Source: Celoporthe dispersa
Taxonomy: Eukaryota > Ascomycota > Sordariomycetes > Diaporthales > Cryphonectriaceae
DNA length: 64,000 nucleotides
NCBI GenBank assembly: GCA_016584495.1
Contig: WAID01000010.1
Location: 248,001 to 312,000, forward strand
Reading direction: 5' to 3'
Positions 23,421 through 35,474 of the stretch are shown here, one piece after another. A program made the position numbers and the translations under genes. Numbering within the stretch: the stretch's first letter is position 1; every line of letters begins with the position of its first letter. The notes under the pieces were generated by a model that did no database searches, was not told the origin of the DNA, and saw only the letters and a program-made list of their open reading frames with translations.

Positions 23421-24909
23421 ATGGCGGGCCTCCTTCAGTTTTGTCTCCCACGACCGCGAAAGACCGGGAGTGATGAGCTGACACCTCTAGGATCGAACAC
23501 CAGGAGGATGCTGATGAACCAGAAGCTCCAGGACAACCTGGCCCGACAGAGACAGCCAGCAGGCCTGGCTGTGCCTGCGGCCACCTACCGCCGTGGCATT
23601 CACAACCCCTACACTCACCGGACCCCCCAGGAGGCCACTCAAGGCCGTGCCGGCCTCCACTCCCGCCCTATCGACGCCGCCTATGCGGAGATGCTGGCGA
23701 ACCTAGACTGTGCGCTCAAACATTCAAAGTATGTCCTGAGCGGACACGGTGCCCTGTACATCTGGGTCTGCACGGAGGCCAGCGATGTGGACTACTTCAC
23801 CATCACCTGCCCCCAGTCCGCACAGCGGGCCACCAAGCCATGGCTGACGTCGCACGTGGGTGTGACTGGGACCTTCATCGGGTCCCACACCGAGGACGAT
23901 CTTGTCTTTTTCACCGCCTGTGGCCTGGCCAAGCCCATCCCCGTCCGTATCCGATACGTCAGCGACCGTGAGTTCAACCTCATGCCGACAACGCGCACGG
24001 TCTTCCGGTACCAGGACAGCTACAGTCAGGCCGGCGAGGTCCCCTGCGTCATCCTCACCCTGCCTGCGATGGTGGACTTGGCTGCCAGCATGTGGCTCCG
24101 TGAGCCCGACCCCAGAGAAAAGGAGACCATCGCCAAGCACATGTTCTCCGTCCTCGACCGCATCACGCAGCAGCCCGACTCCACGGTGTATGGAGGCTGG
24201 GCCCCTCACCGCGGGTGAGTGTCCGTACGTGATGGACCAGAGGTTTTGGGCGGCTTTCGTGAACACGTATCCAGAGGCTCCCGCTCTCTTTGCGCAGTGT
24301 GGGCTGCCCATCCCGAACTCTGGGGTTGTGGGCAGGCCGTCTCGGCCCAGTGTTGCTAGGAACGCCCCCAAACAAAAGGCTCTGATGCCACGGGACGACA
24401 TCATCCCTGGTTACGAGAGCCCTCGCCAGGCCCCAGTCCCTCCGGTGACGAGGCACGATGGACGGAACCTCACTGCGCCGCCCTCGTCGAAGCCATCTTC
24501 CTCCTCGCGCCCGTCTGCACCGAAAGCGGGCCCGTCCAGGGGCGCATCCCGCCCCTCTCACCACCACCACCAGACCAGGCCCACCGCCCACTCCTCCAAG
24601 GCCAAGACCTCCTCGTCGTCGTCACGGCCTGCCCCTGTGCCCGAGCCTCGGACCGGCATCTCCGCCTTCTTGAGCCTGAACAACAAGTCTTCACAGGCCG
24701 ATGAGCGACGCCGCCAGCAGGACATCGAGCTGCAGCGGCAGGCGGAGCGTGCTAACGCGCGGATGGCGGCTCAGATTCAGCGCGGCCGTGAGCGCGACCG
24801 GGAGAGAAACTGGCACACGCGCAAGGCCCAGGAGCAGATGGATGCTGCTGCTGCTGCTGCTGCTCCCAAGGCGTCCTCTTCCTACTGGAACTCGCCTAAC
24901 GGGGCCTGA
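23421..24909 (+). CDS. Conserved-looking protein of unknown function with low-complexity C terminus
   Basis: About 495 residues. I recognise no family. The first half looks globular and codon use is strongly coding, with segments such as AAYAEMLANLDCALKHSKYV, ALYIWVCTEASDVDYFTITC and EVPCVILTLPAMVDLAASMW. The second half is Ser/Pro/Ala-rich and disordered. It then becomes a charged, probably helical stretch (DERRRQQDIELQRQAERANA) and a short alanine run coded by GCT repeats. One C of the C4 run at 24202-24205 is in excess; removing it joins YGGWALTAGECPYVMDQRFW. The ATG at 23421 is chosen because further upstream sequence looks like leader with a probable intron. A likely nuclear or cytosolic protein; no signal peptide or membrane span is visible. 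Confidence 0.65.
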
Positions 24910-25379
24910 TCGGCCTTGTGAACCTTGCCATCCTGGGCCAGATGACATGCTTGCATTGCTGACAGTGAAATATCGTGGACACTCTCCTGGTGAGACTAAT
25001 GTGACCAGATACCTCGATTTCCTTATTTTCCTTGGTCTCTCTAGACTGCTGTACGATAGGTAAGATAATACATGGTAAGTTTGCATATTATTATTTTTTT
25101 TCAAGGGCCCTCTCCCAACAAATGGCATCAAAAGCTTGGAAATGAAAGATTTCAGTCTTGTGCTTCCGAATGCAGGTACTCTTTTCCATTGTAGTTGACA
25201 AGGCATATTGTCTGTCCATCCTGCAGTTTCCTCGACGCATTCCATTATATCAAGTGTGAGTGTGCATGGCTTGTTCATCACCAAGGACAAGCCAGTGCTG
25301 TCTGATGTCTTCAACAACACTAGATATCACCTTGACATGACGACGCCTTTTGTGGAAGTCAATAAACCTCAGCCAACAC
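24910..25379. other. Intergenic region between convergent genes
   Basis: 3' flanks of the unknown protein (+) and the small Cys-rich protein (-). AT-rich; no gene is supported. Confidence 0.5.
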
Positions 25380-25940
25380 TCACATGCTGATCCCCTCGTC
25401 AGCCGTCTGCCCACCATCCGTCTCCGCCCCGTCGTCTTCCTCCCCTGCCGTCGTCCCCAGGCTGGTCATACTGACCATAGCCCCCGACTTCTTCAACGCC
25501 TTCCGCTCCCTCCGCAGCTGCTTGATGCTCTTCTCATGGTCTGGTTTGGTCCTGGGCTTCTTGATCTTCTTGGTTCCTTTCTTAGGCCACTCCTCGATCT
25601 CCTTGTTGCGCTCGTTTTCCCTCTCGCGTTCCTGCTCCTCGCGGCTGCTCTTGGCCTCGCGCTCCTCTCGCTTCTTGGCTGCGGTACACTTGACGCAGGA
25701 TGTGTATTTGGCGTAGTAGTTTTCTGGGTGCACACGGCACTCCACGTAGTGCCCAAGAGCGATGCATCTTTTGTCGCCCATTTGGCCACAGACTGGGCTT
25801 TTCAGTTGGGGGCGAGGGTTGGGCGGCGGTGAATTGTCAGCTAAGGGCCAAGTGATTATCAGATGAAGGCTGAGGGTGGAGGTGTGAGAAAGGAGAACAT
25901 ACCAGTGATGGCCTTGAAAGGATGGCATCCTGAATGGCAT
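25380..25940 (-). CDS. Small Cys-rich, Lys/Glu-rich protein with putative zinc-binding CxxC pairs
   Basis: 151 residues from exons 25940-25903 and 25797-25380, separated by a 105-base GT-AG intron. Splicing completes the first cysteine of CPVCGQMGDKRC, and CVKC follows 26 residues later. HYVECRVHP lies between, so four to six Cys/His ligands could hold one zinc. The remainder is a highly charged, probably helical segment (KKREEREAKSSREEQERERE), then Lys-rich and acidic parts ending in GISM. I do not recognise the family. A nuclear role is plausible from the basic stretches but is inference. Confidence 0.55.
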   Translation of the reverse strand: MPFRMPSFQGHHWYVLLSHTSTLSLHLIITWPLADNSPPPNPRPQLKSPVCGQMGDKRCIALGHYVECRVHPENYYAKYTSCVKCTAAKKREEREAKSSREEQERERENERNKEIEEWPKKGTKKIKKPRTKPDHEKSIKQLRRERKALKKSGAMVSMTSLGTTAGEEDDGAETDGGQTADEGISM

Positions 25941-27582
25941 GACTTCTGTGGTCGTCGTTGTGATGACTTGAGGTGGAAGAGGGTGTCTGTTTGCTTTGCG
26001 AGTGTGGTGAAGCTCTTCTGCTGGATCTAGGTCTGTCCCCTGGTGCTTTTTGTCCGTCTTATTTTTGTCTGGAAGATTCTCAAAAGGTCTATTAGCGCCC
26101 TTATGCGTGTAGCCGTGTTGCTCTGGGTGATATTTATGTTATGACAGCAGCTCTGTTGTTGCCAGGATCACCCACAGGTCAGGGCTTGACCACCATACGC
26201 TCCCAGGGGGTTCACAAGATTACCTGCGGACCAGCTGGAGGGGAAAGCTCACACCGAGGAGCTGCGGTGGCAGGTCAAATTACAGCTCATTGCTACCCAA
26301 ACGGACGCATCTTGCAGAGGCGTACTGTGCGGTACGGATAGGCGCAGGCACCCGATAATCATGTGCCAGCTGTAGAGGCTCCCCTGGTCGATTGGACACG
26401 CTCGAGCCCTCATATATCACTGACAGGTGGCGTTGCGGCAGAAGGACAAAGAAGTAACTCAAGTATAGAGGTCGGCACGTTTGTTGGACGTAAAAGTTTG
26501 CCAAAGAGGAATGCGTTGTTTGGCAGAAGAATGTTGGAGGGGGCTGATCAGTTTTCAGAACGATCTCTGCAAAGTTCTAGCGGATCCTGCGGTGAATTCC
26601 TGGATTCATTCACAGACTTCACACACCAGGAACTAGGGATAAAACTAAGGCATTTTATACTGCAAGTTAATTCATAATTCTTTTTTTCTGTATTCTTTTC
26701 ATCCTCGTGGGGCGAAGTAGTCTTGTGATAACTCTGGTCCTACTCATACTCACCGTGATACCATGTAGGATCCTGCGCGTGCCCTTTCTCTCCCGCAGCA
26801 GCCTTCACAAGGTTCCTTTGTCTCGATACTCGGTCCGCCTTCTTTTTTTCCTTTTGCTTTTTCTTTTGATTCTTCTTCTTATTTTGATACGTGCGTACAT
26901 GCAGTACCGTGCCGGTGCCTTCACGATCTCCTACCGTAGCAAGCATATATGCCTGAGACGGCCTCCGAGAAGCACTTCTGCATCGTATGATGGAGGCGTG
27001 TCTGGTTCTGCGAATATGTCGTTATCGACAGGATCCTTCTATTACTCGCAAAGTAAAGAGTAGAGCGAACAGTACCGTCGTGAGATTTACCGATTGTGTC
27101 ACAGAGGAAACAGACCTCGGCACCTGGCGTCAAGTTTGCATCGTGCTCTGATACGAGGCCTTCATAGCAAACAATAACATTGGAACTTGCGTTTGCTGGT
27201 CATGGTCCCGCCACAACAGGCTTAGCACCACTTGATGCATGGCCGAGATGAAAATATACCTGTCGAGTGTCACGCGGACTTGATAAGCCCCAAGCTCATG
27301 GGGCCGGCGTCCACAGAACAGTTCGGGGTGACGTGATGCTCATATGTCGCAGTGTCAGGCTCGATTTGTTACGGGATAATGGCGCCCCCCGCACTGCAGG
27401 CAGGCCAGACCAGGTGGAACACAAGATCTCGCCTTGGAGAGACCTCCCTTGGTCAACACCGGCTCAGGTACCTACCGAGCATCCTGCGAGTTGAAGATGC
27501 AACAAATAACATGCATCGCAACGTACATAAAGCATGCTTGGAGCAGACACACACATGCACGCACACACAGTCGACAGACAAT
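25941..27582. other. Gene-poor intergenic region
   Basis: No supported gene on either strand. A T-rich tract lies at 26843-26885. The left part probably holds the promoter of the small Cys-rich gene (-). Confidence 0.45.
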
Positions 27583-28144
27583 ATGCCCGACTTCCTCGTG
27601 ATCACGAGCCCAAGAGGCAACCAGCGAGTGCACTTTCCTCATCTTACTCTTATACAACAAGGATCGTTGAGGGCACCGTCTAGCCTCGCACTCGTCGATG
27701 TCCCGCGCTAGGTTGCAGGCTCGGTGGCCCGATGCCGAGGTGGTCATCACCAACCTCGTCTGCGCCTACGCCGTGCAGGACGATCTCAGATCGGCGGTGG
27801 AGGAGGGGCTCTACCTGGGCTCCGAGTGCAGCTGGACGATTCTGCAGTCGATACTTGCATCAAGGAGCCGCTGCGCTGCTAGTCACGAGGCCGGCGGGCA
27901 AGGAGGGTCGCGCTGCGGGAACTGGTCGAGGCTGCGGCGAGGGCGCTGGAGGGAGGGGGGTTACCTGGCGCAGTACCAGCTGGCGGAGACGGCCGAGATC
28001 CGTACGCCGCCCTCACACGACGAGGACAGCAGCAACAACATGAATAGGATCCTGCAGATGCTGTCTGGGGGAGGAGATGGCTGCGGAGGGAGGATCTCGA
28101 TTGAACATTGTACGGGACAAGAGGGGTTGGGGGGGGGGGAGTAG
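27583..28144 (+). pseudogene. NmrA-like NAD(P)-binding protein, degraded
   Basis: Three frames together carry pieces of the NmrA-like Rossmann family. MPDFLVITSPRGNQRVHF (from 27583) resembles the N-terminal nucleotide-binding strand. In a second frame RLQARWPDAEVVITNLVCA matches the next strand and loop. It runs straight into DDLRSAVEEGLYLGSECSWT, which in intact relatives lies roughly 70-100 residues further on. Pieces in other frames (ALLVTRPAGKEG, LRELVEAAARALEGGG, YLAQYQLAETAE) resemble the C-terminal part. The order is kept, but there are several frame breaks and an internal deletion. Third positions are still GC-rich, so decay looks recent. The family assignment is from memory of family motifs. 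Confidence 0.5.
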
Positions 28145-29690
28145 TCGGGGGATCCAGAAGCGCGCTGAAATGGCTGCCGACTGGGTACGCATGCCAGCTG
28201 GCTGCAGGAGCTGAGACTGTGAGGGGCGAGGTGTAGGGCCAGCAGCAGTGAGTAGTAGTTACTACCTGGACTGGCCCGCATTTCCCCCCTGCTTTCTGCA
28301 ACCAATTAATATTACCGTCTGTCAGTGCGTTGCAGACGTTGACCGTGAATTCCCCTTGTTGTCAACTTTATGCATAGGCCTTAATCTTTGAGGAAGGAGG
28401 GGGGAAAAGGGGGGGAAATCATAAGAGGCCATCAACAACCGGCCTTGATATCTCGGGTGTTAGTCGACCATAGGAGATGTTAGAAAGAAGAGCAACAACT
28501 CAAGAGTCACATTAGAAGGGCAGCCACAGTGGCCCAGGAGCAGATCGGGAGACGCCGGGTGCGCGAGAAAGAAAGAGGGAGGGACGGAATGACAACACCA
28601 CACCTCCTGAGGACCTGGTGCATGTAAAACTTTTTCTTCTTCTCCCTCTTCTTCTTCTCCTGCAGTTCTCTGACCGAGGATTCCAAGAAGAGGAGGGGAG
28701 GAGGAGAAGAAAATTTCTCTATGCGCATTGCAGCACTGGATCTGTATCAGCTGGTAGGGTGGGGGGAGGAAAAAAGCCAAAGACGACCGGTAGGCGGCGC
28801 CTCCAGATCGGATACCGGCATAAGCGAAGGTCTCGGACGTCCGCATGCAACCATGACTGCATGGCCGATGTGGAGAGATCTATCTGCCTGCTACTACTGT
28901 ATATATGGTTTAACAGGGTGGTCTGAGTAAGGAGAATACCCAGTGGGTCGAAGCGCTCTGGTATACTATATGTACTTTGTATTTTTTTTTAATTCCTTCT
29001 TTTTCCTTATTTTTCCTTCTAGAGAGAGAGGGGGGGGGCGCTGTTGGCGTTGACTCGATAGAATCGAGTGATGTTATCAGTATTGTTATCTTTGAGCTGA
29101 TTAGAGTCCCAGTGAGGCCCCTGGGTTGATTTCCTTAGGGCGACCCACACAAGAAACTATATCGGCTTTGAGACCAACCTCTTTTCTGTCTGTGTCTGTA
29201 CATCGGAGAGCTGGCGTACTATGTACTTGAGAGGGCATCTGACGGTCGTATTAATAGAAGCCAGGAGACGAAAGAAGAAACCCCCCCCAAAAGAAAAAGG
29301 AAAAGAAAAAAGCAATACTACAATATAGAGGGTTCACGTTCTACTGCGTTCTGCAGATAAGCAGTAATAAGCAAAAAAATAAAAAAAAATAAAAGCAATC
29401 TCACCGTCCTCCCCCCGCGTCAAGGGCTGATGTTGTGCATATAAGAATCGAAGGGCGGAAGGACCTCCTCCATCTCACCTCCGCTCCCTCCGCTCCCATC
29501 TTTTTTACATGCGACCATACCCACCACCACTACCACCCAGTGGAGGAGAGGACTAAAGACAGAAGAGAAAAAAAAAGACAGAAAACTTAAAAAGAGAGAG
29601 AGAGAGAGAGACCCCCAAATATCCCTCGCCCCAGCGCCTTGGAATACCAGCACTCTTCGAGAAAAGAAAGCGGCCCCATGCGACAGTGGG

Positions 29691-29704
29691 TCGGCTGGTT
29701 CCGC
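29691..29704 (+). promoter_or_regulatory. UaY-like inverted motif (one mismatch)
   Basis: TCGG-N6-CCGC matches the Aspergillus UaY site TCGG-N6-CCGA at seven of eight fixed bases. It lies about 440 bases before the start of a UapA-type permease, a class known to be induced by UaY in Aspergillus. A single match of this length can occur by chance. Confidence 0.3.
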
Positions 29705-29781
29705 TGCCCGTTCGGTGGATACGATTTACGCCGCCCAGAAGGATCCGGTCTGGTCCCTTAGTAGGCAAAATCGATGCTCGA

Positions 29782-29788
29782 TGATAAG
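29782..29788 (+). promoter_or_regulatory. GATA site (HGATAR) before the purine permease
   Basis: TGATAAG, about 355 bases before the ATG, fits the AreA/Nit2 consensus for nitrogen control. A second copy lies on the other strand at 29905-29910 (TTATCT). Such sites are short and common, so the function is inferred from the gene they precede. Confidence 0.35.
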
Positions 29789-30139
29789 CACTGCTCCGAT
29801 GCGACCTCTCTCTCCGCTGCGGCGATTCTTTTTTGGAATTTTTATGAGTACGTCTTAGACGACATAAATATATACTGCGACCCTCCCGCTCCCTCTCTCT
29901 CGTTTTATCTCTTGACGGGATGAGTTTGTGAGGATTTCAACCGGAAAAAAAAAAAAATCAAGTGAACTTCACTTGAAACTCACGAGCGTGATTGTCGCTC
30001 TGAGAGGCTGTACTCTCCTTTTTGTCCTCTTCTCTCGTGGCTGGGAGGCAGCAATACTCTCAGCATCGAATATCCTCGAGCGAACCCCATACTGTGGTCA
30101 GCTGTTGTCAAAGAGGCGCCACAGAGCCATCTCGCCACG

Positions 30140-32294
30140 ATGGATGAGGACCAAGGACCATCTCAGATTGGTGCATATCCCGAGCACAAGAGGACGTTTG
30201 GCGACTGGGTTCGGGGCCTCAAGCAGACCTTCTTCACCAGGGAGGGCCTCATAGGCGACTACGACTATGCCTTCCTCTTCACCCCAAGCCTCCCCTTTGT
30301 GAAGAAGAGGGCGCAGGCGGCTCCCTTTTTCGGCCTCAACGAGAACCTGCCTGTGGTCCTCGCCGTCTTGTTGGGCCTCCAGCACGCCCTCGCCATGCTG
30401 GCGGGTATCATCGCCCCGCCCATCATCCCTCGCCGCCGCCGCCAACCTGTCCACCGAGATGGAGCAGTACCTGGTATCGACGTCGCTGATCGTCTCGGGC
30501 CTGCTGTCCATGGTTCAGATCACAAGGTTCCACATCTTGAAGACCCCGTAAGTTGTTCTTCAATATGAGAGAGACCGAGAGGAGAGAAGGGAGTTTCCCA
30601 TCAGATGACAACAACAACATCATCATCATCATCATCAACAATATCAGCAACAAACTGACCCATCCAAATTTACAATCTTAGATACTACCTAGGCACAGGC
30701 GTAATCTCCGTCGTGGGCGTCTCCTTCTCCACCATCACCGTCGCCACCCGCGCCTTCGCCCAGATGTACGAGAACGGCTACTGCCCGACCGCCCAAGACG
30801 GCACCCAGCTGCCCTGTCCCGAGGGCTACGGCGCCCTCATCGGCACCTCGGCCGTCTGCGCCCTGCTCGAGGTGCTCATCTCCTTCATCCCGCCCAAGAC
30901 CATGCTGCGCATCTTCCCGCCCATTGTCACGGGGCCCACGGTCATGCTCATCGGCATCAGCCTCATCGAGAGCGGCTTCGAGGCCTGGGCCGGTGGGAGC
31001 GGCTCCTGTATGGACCCTACGACGGCCTATTATGCCCTGTGTCCGGATATCGATGCGCCGCACGCCCTTCCCTGGGGCAGTGCCGAGTTCCTAGGTGAGA
31101 AAGAAGCTGACTGACTGGGCTGGCTGGCTGGCTGGCTGCCTCGCCAGCGCTGTTTCTTATGGGTGCTAACTAGCTCGACTTGTTCCCTCAGGCCTCGGGT
31201 TCTCCGTCTTCCTCACCATCATCCTCTGCGAGCGCTTCGGCGCCCCCATCATGAAGTCCTGCTCCGTCGTCATCGGCCTGCTGGTAGGCTGCATCATCGC
31301 CGCCGCCTGCGGCTACTTTGACCGTTCCGGTATCGACGCCGCCCCCGCCGCCAGCTTCATCTGGGTGCACACCTTCAAGCTCAGCGTCTACGGCCCCCTC
31401 GTGCTCCCCCCTCCTGGCCGTCTTCATCATCTGTGCCTGCGAGGCCATTGGTGATATCACGGCCACCTGCGACGTCTCCCGCCTCGAGGTCGACGGTAAG
31501 CTGTACGAGAGCAGGATCCAGGGTGGCGTGTTGGCCGATGGGCTGAACGGTGTGCTGGCCGCCTTGTGCACCATCACGCCCATGTCTACTTTTGCTCAGA
31601 ACAATGGTGTGATTGCTCTGACGAGGTGTGCGAACCGCAAGGCGGGCTACTGTGCATGGTGAGTGTGTGTCTTGCTGAAAAGGAAGACAAGATTCCTGTC
31701 CTCTTCGTCGTCTTCTTCTTGTTCTTCCTCCTCCTGTACCCCCCTGAATCCAAGGTCAAACACAAACACACACACACACACACGCAGACTGATACAAAAC
31801 TAACAATAACCAGCATCTTCCTCGTCATCATGGGCATCCTGGCCAAGTTCGCCGCAGCCCTAACCTCCATCCCCTCCGCCGTAATCGGCGGCATGACCAC
31901 CTTTCTCTTCACCTCCGTCGCCGTCTCCGGCATCGCCATCATCTGCCGCGGCGTGCCCTTTACCCGCCGCAACCGCTTCATCCTCACCGCCGGCCTCGCC
32001 ATCGGCTACGGCGCCACCTTGGTCCCCACCTACTTCAGCTATGTCTTTACCTACAGCGGCCCCAACAAGAGCCTGCAGGGGTTCCTGGATGCTATCGAGC
32101 TGGTCATGGAGACTGGTTTTGCCGTGACGGCGTTGGTGACTGTGCTTCTGAACCTGGCCCTACCGGAGGAGTTCGAGGACACGGATGGGCATGGAGGTGA
32201 GGTGGTGGAGGGATCGACGGCGCAGAGGAGTAGGGAGGCCAAGAGGGTGGCGAGCGATGGGGGCAGCCGTGATGGGGAGGAGAAAATGGCATAA
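30140..32294 (+). CDS. UapA/UapC-type uric acid-xanthine permease (NCS2/NAT family)
   Basis: Plasma-membrane proton symporter for uric acid and xanthine. Exons are 30140-30547, 30682-31094, 31192-31658 and 31814-32294, giving about 588 residues. Diagnostic residues are present: the TM1 QH pair at 81-82 (GLQHALAML), E357 and D361 in ACEAIGDITATCDVSRL, and the NAT signature QNNGVIALTR from Q409-N410. These align one residue off the substrate-site positions known in Aspergillus UapA (E356, D360, Q408, N409), so the specificity call is good. Two runs hold one base too many, C3 at 30427-30429 and C6 at 31406-31411; both break the frame within membrane segments. GATA sites and a near-UaY site lie upstream. 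A Zn2Cys6 regulator gene follows tail-to-tail, 237 bases away. Confidence 0.92.
31766..31787 (+). repeat. (CA)n microsatellite in intron 3 of the purine permease
   Basis: A run of CA units inside the GT-AG intron 31659-31813. A separate TGGC tetranucleotide repeat lies near 31118-31138 in intron 2. Confidence 0.75.
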
Positions 32295-32531
32295 GGCTGT
32301 CAGTGAATCTGTGTATAGACAGGGAAAGAGAATGGTGCAAAAAGCTATGAATTAAAGTGACTCCGCTTAGCTGCTGACCCAGCGTATAATCTGGTTGATG
32401 TCCAGGCACTTGTCGTCAAGATTCCGAGACTGTACCCAGTTGAGTTGTACAAATCAGACTCCAACCACACTCACATCCATGTGTTTATAAAGGGGTATCC
32501 TTTCTGAAGAGAATAATGATAATAATAGTAG

Positions 32532-34532
32532 TTATCTCTCCGACCGCCATGCCTCCCCGACCGTAAGTTCATAAACAGATAGATCCCGCGTGGCCCCGCT
32601 CCCAAAAAACGGAATCTCGTCCAGCACAGCCTGCATACACCTGCTCAGCCCTGGGTGCCCCTTTGTCGAGCAGTATACGATCCCCAGGGGGGCTAGGATG
32701 ACCATGACGCGGTCTCTGGTGGTGACGAGGTTCTTGTACAGCGACGGGATGAGGCGAAAGGCCTCGAGGGCGGGCTGACAGGTGTGGCGCACCTCCTCGG
32801 GGAGGAGTAACGGTTGGGATGGGTGCCGGTTCAGGCTGGTTCGGCGTATTTCTTTGGTCATCTCGGCTGTGATGGGTCCGCTGCGCGATTTTCCTATAGC
32901 GAGGATGTCTTCCAGCTGCATGAGATAGATGAGCCCGGCGTTGTAGGTCAGCTATTTTTCGAATTCATCGTCAGCACACATTTCTTGTGAGATGTACATG
33001 CCAGCTTTTGATAGAGGTGGAGCTCGGTCGGTTGTTGGGAAGGTATAGAAGAGGACGTTGTAAATACCATCTCGAGAGCCTGTTGCGTGGTCCCAAACTC
33101 GATCATCTTGCTGAGCTGGTCCCTAAACAAGGCAGAATCTATACCGTCCAGCTTGAGGTGTGACGGCACCTCGCTGGCCGCCCCACGGTTCGCGCGGTCC
33201 CAGTCATGCCTCCACTCTCGGAGCTCCGTCCGCAGCTTGCCGACCTGCTGGCAGAAGGAGGCCTTGGTCACAGGCGATATGGGGTGTTCGCTGGCGGCCA
33301 TGTTGTTGACAATACCCGGCATGTCGGCCAGGATGTCGATCAGGCGGTCCAGGGCCGTCTTGGGTTGCTTTTCCCAGGGGACGGTCTTCCACCTGTGCTC
33401 CTCCATAAAGGTTCGTCGGCGGAGGGCGAAGGACTGGCATATCTGTGGTAGTGGCAAGGTCAGTATCCATCCTGATGGGGGTTGGAACAAGTCTTTGGTA
33501 ACATGGGCCTACCAATAATGCCCTGCATGACCTGTACGCAGTGAGGAGCGGTTCGTCTTGGAATGCTTCTGGCCCACAGTGCTTCAGGATTTGTACAACA
33601 CCGAGGTTATGTATCAGCCGCAGGTCTCCGTCGATGGCAAACTATAGATGGGCCCACGTGGTAAGCAAAAGAAGAAAAAAAAAAGGTTCCTCGTTCGTAG
33701 GAAGCCATGTGTATTAGGGATCGAGAGGGAGAGGAAAAAGGAGATGATAAAAAGGGAACAAGGGGAAGGGGCCGTCACTCTGAGGTCACGGGGAGCTTTC
33801 GGCATACCGAGTACATCCCCAGAATCACAACAGGAACACAGAGCCGAGCCAGCTCAGTCCGCGCAGCTGCTCCGCGGCTGAGCAGCGTCTGAACCTCCCT
33901 CAGGCTCCGGCCATACAGCTCCAGCCCCATCGACTTCAGCCCCCTGTCGCCGTGGCCCAGGCCCATGTGCCCGTACGCCAGGGCAAGGCTGCATATGTGG
34001 CTCGCCGACGGCGCGAGGTCGTTCTCCCTCGCGAGCTGCAGGAAGGGCTTCCAGAAACAAGCCCAGCCGTACGTGGCGAAGAAGTAGCTGAAGGCCATGT
34101 GCTCCTGGAAGGCCGTGAGGTTCAGCCCTGGGGGTGGATCCAATCGTCCGAGCCCGTCGCCACCACCCTTCGTGGTGGAGCCGTATCGATGTAGTAGATC
34201 ATTGCGTCGCGAGTTCGAAGGGGTCTCGGAGGATCCAACGAACCTGGCGAGCCGTTGAGAGCCTTCGGAGCCTGTCACGACTACGAGCGATTGTATCCGC
34301 AGGCCAGTTGCGTATCCCTTGCATACATAGCCGGATTTCAGGCATCGCATACACGAGGGTGAAGTCTTGTCTGTCCAGGGAGAAAGGAGGGGGGGAAACG
34401 GATATATCAGCCACTGGTGTGTTGTGGAAACTTGATGTATTTGATTGGAGGTAGGTTCTTTTTGGACGCACCACACTTGATCCTCCGCTTTCTGCAGGTC
34501 TCGCAGTACCCACTGGTCGGTGCCCGTCCCAT
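32532..34532 (-). CDS. Zn2Cys6 fungal transcription factor
   Basis: 515 residues from five exons: 34532-34472, 34370-33808, 33641-33513, 33442-33068 and 32951-32532. The binuclear cluster is complete at residues 10-37 with spacing C-x2-C-x6-C-x6-C-x2-C-x6-C (C10, C13, C20, C27, C30, C37). It is split by intron 1 just after the third cysteine. The rest resembles the C-terminal regulatory region (Fungal_trans_2 type) of short cluster regulators, with FFATYGWACFWKPFLQLARE, LRLIHNLGVVQILKHCGPEA and a C-terminal helical part. The start is the only ATG preceding the cluster in frame. No frame break was found. It is convergent with the purine permease. At about half the length of UaY it is not obviously that regulator, and its targets are unknown. 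Confidence 0.88.
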
Positions 34533-35197
34533 CTTTCAAGAATCATACACGACGTTACTTGCGGTGAGCCGTGAGTCGGGTTTCACGGATCGATTGTGTG
34601 ACGAGAACTGGGGATCGCCGTAGGCTATGCAGAACCCAGCGAGGCTGTAGTTGCGCTACCCTCAAGCCGATGCAAGCTTGACTTCAATGAAAGGCGACGC
34701 ATATAAAAAAGAAGTTGAGAGGTTGAGCAGCGACAAGTCAGACTGAGGGCAAGGCATCGATCGGCCTGGGGATCCGAGCCAAGGTGGCCCCAGTCATAAG
34801 CGGCCACCTACACAGACGCGGGCGCGGTCAATTCGGAACAGACTTGTCTCTCGAGTACCAAAAGTGAAAATGATATTATAATTATGTGGGGCCCCATGCA
34901 CACTCGGAACCAAGAAGGAGGGTCGGCAGCGGCATGGCCCCGGGCAGCTGAATGTTGATCTGGATCTCAAAGGATTCTTGACCCTGTTCAAATTGGTTTA
35001 GGCCAAAAAGACCGCAAGGGGCATTACAGCGCACCCATGTGCCGGCAGCTGCCTTTTGCCTTTTGCCTTGTGCAGCTGAACAGTGGATAGATAGTGTTAG
35101 TCTCCATCAGAAGCAAGCATTTCTCGGCTCTTTTTTCAGGTAAGAAAACGATGATCGGCCTAGCCAGCGCCGTGCAAGAGGCCTCAGCTCGTTTCGT
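34533..35197. other. Intergenic region
   Basis: Promoter of the Zn2Cys6 regulator (-) and 3' flank of the HPP gene (-). No gene is supported. Confidence 0.45.
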
Positions 35198-35443
35198 TCA
35201 GCTTGGCCGGGGGACATGCGTAGTCCCCAGGGGGCTAGACCTCTCGCTCCGTTCCGTGACATTCTGTAGCCATGAGCTCTCACCCTCATGGGCGGCTACG
35301 GGCGGAGGAGTAGACGATGTCGGTGACAGTCTCTGGAAAATCCTCTCCAGTGACAACCTGTCAGAGGTCGTCAGGTGGGCGTCAGGGGCAGCGAGTATGC
35401 CGTGCCTGGTGATCATGACAAGTGCCGGGGACTCGTCTGCTGC

Positions 35444-35474
<31 letters not shown>

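Larger units (their letters stand above)
28145..30139. other. Gene-poor region upstream of the purine permease
   Basis: No supported gene. It contains purine- and pyrimidine-rich tracts (for example near 28630-28715 and a GA repeat near 29595-29610). The last 450 bases are the likely promoter of the permease. Confidence 0.5.
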
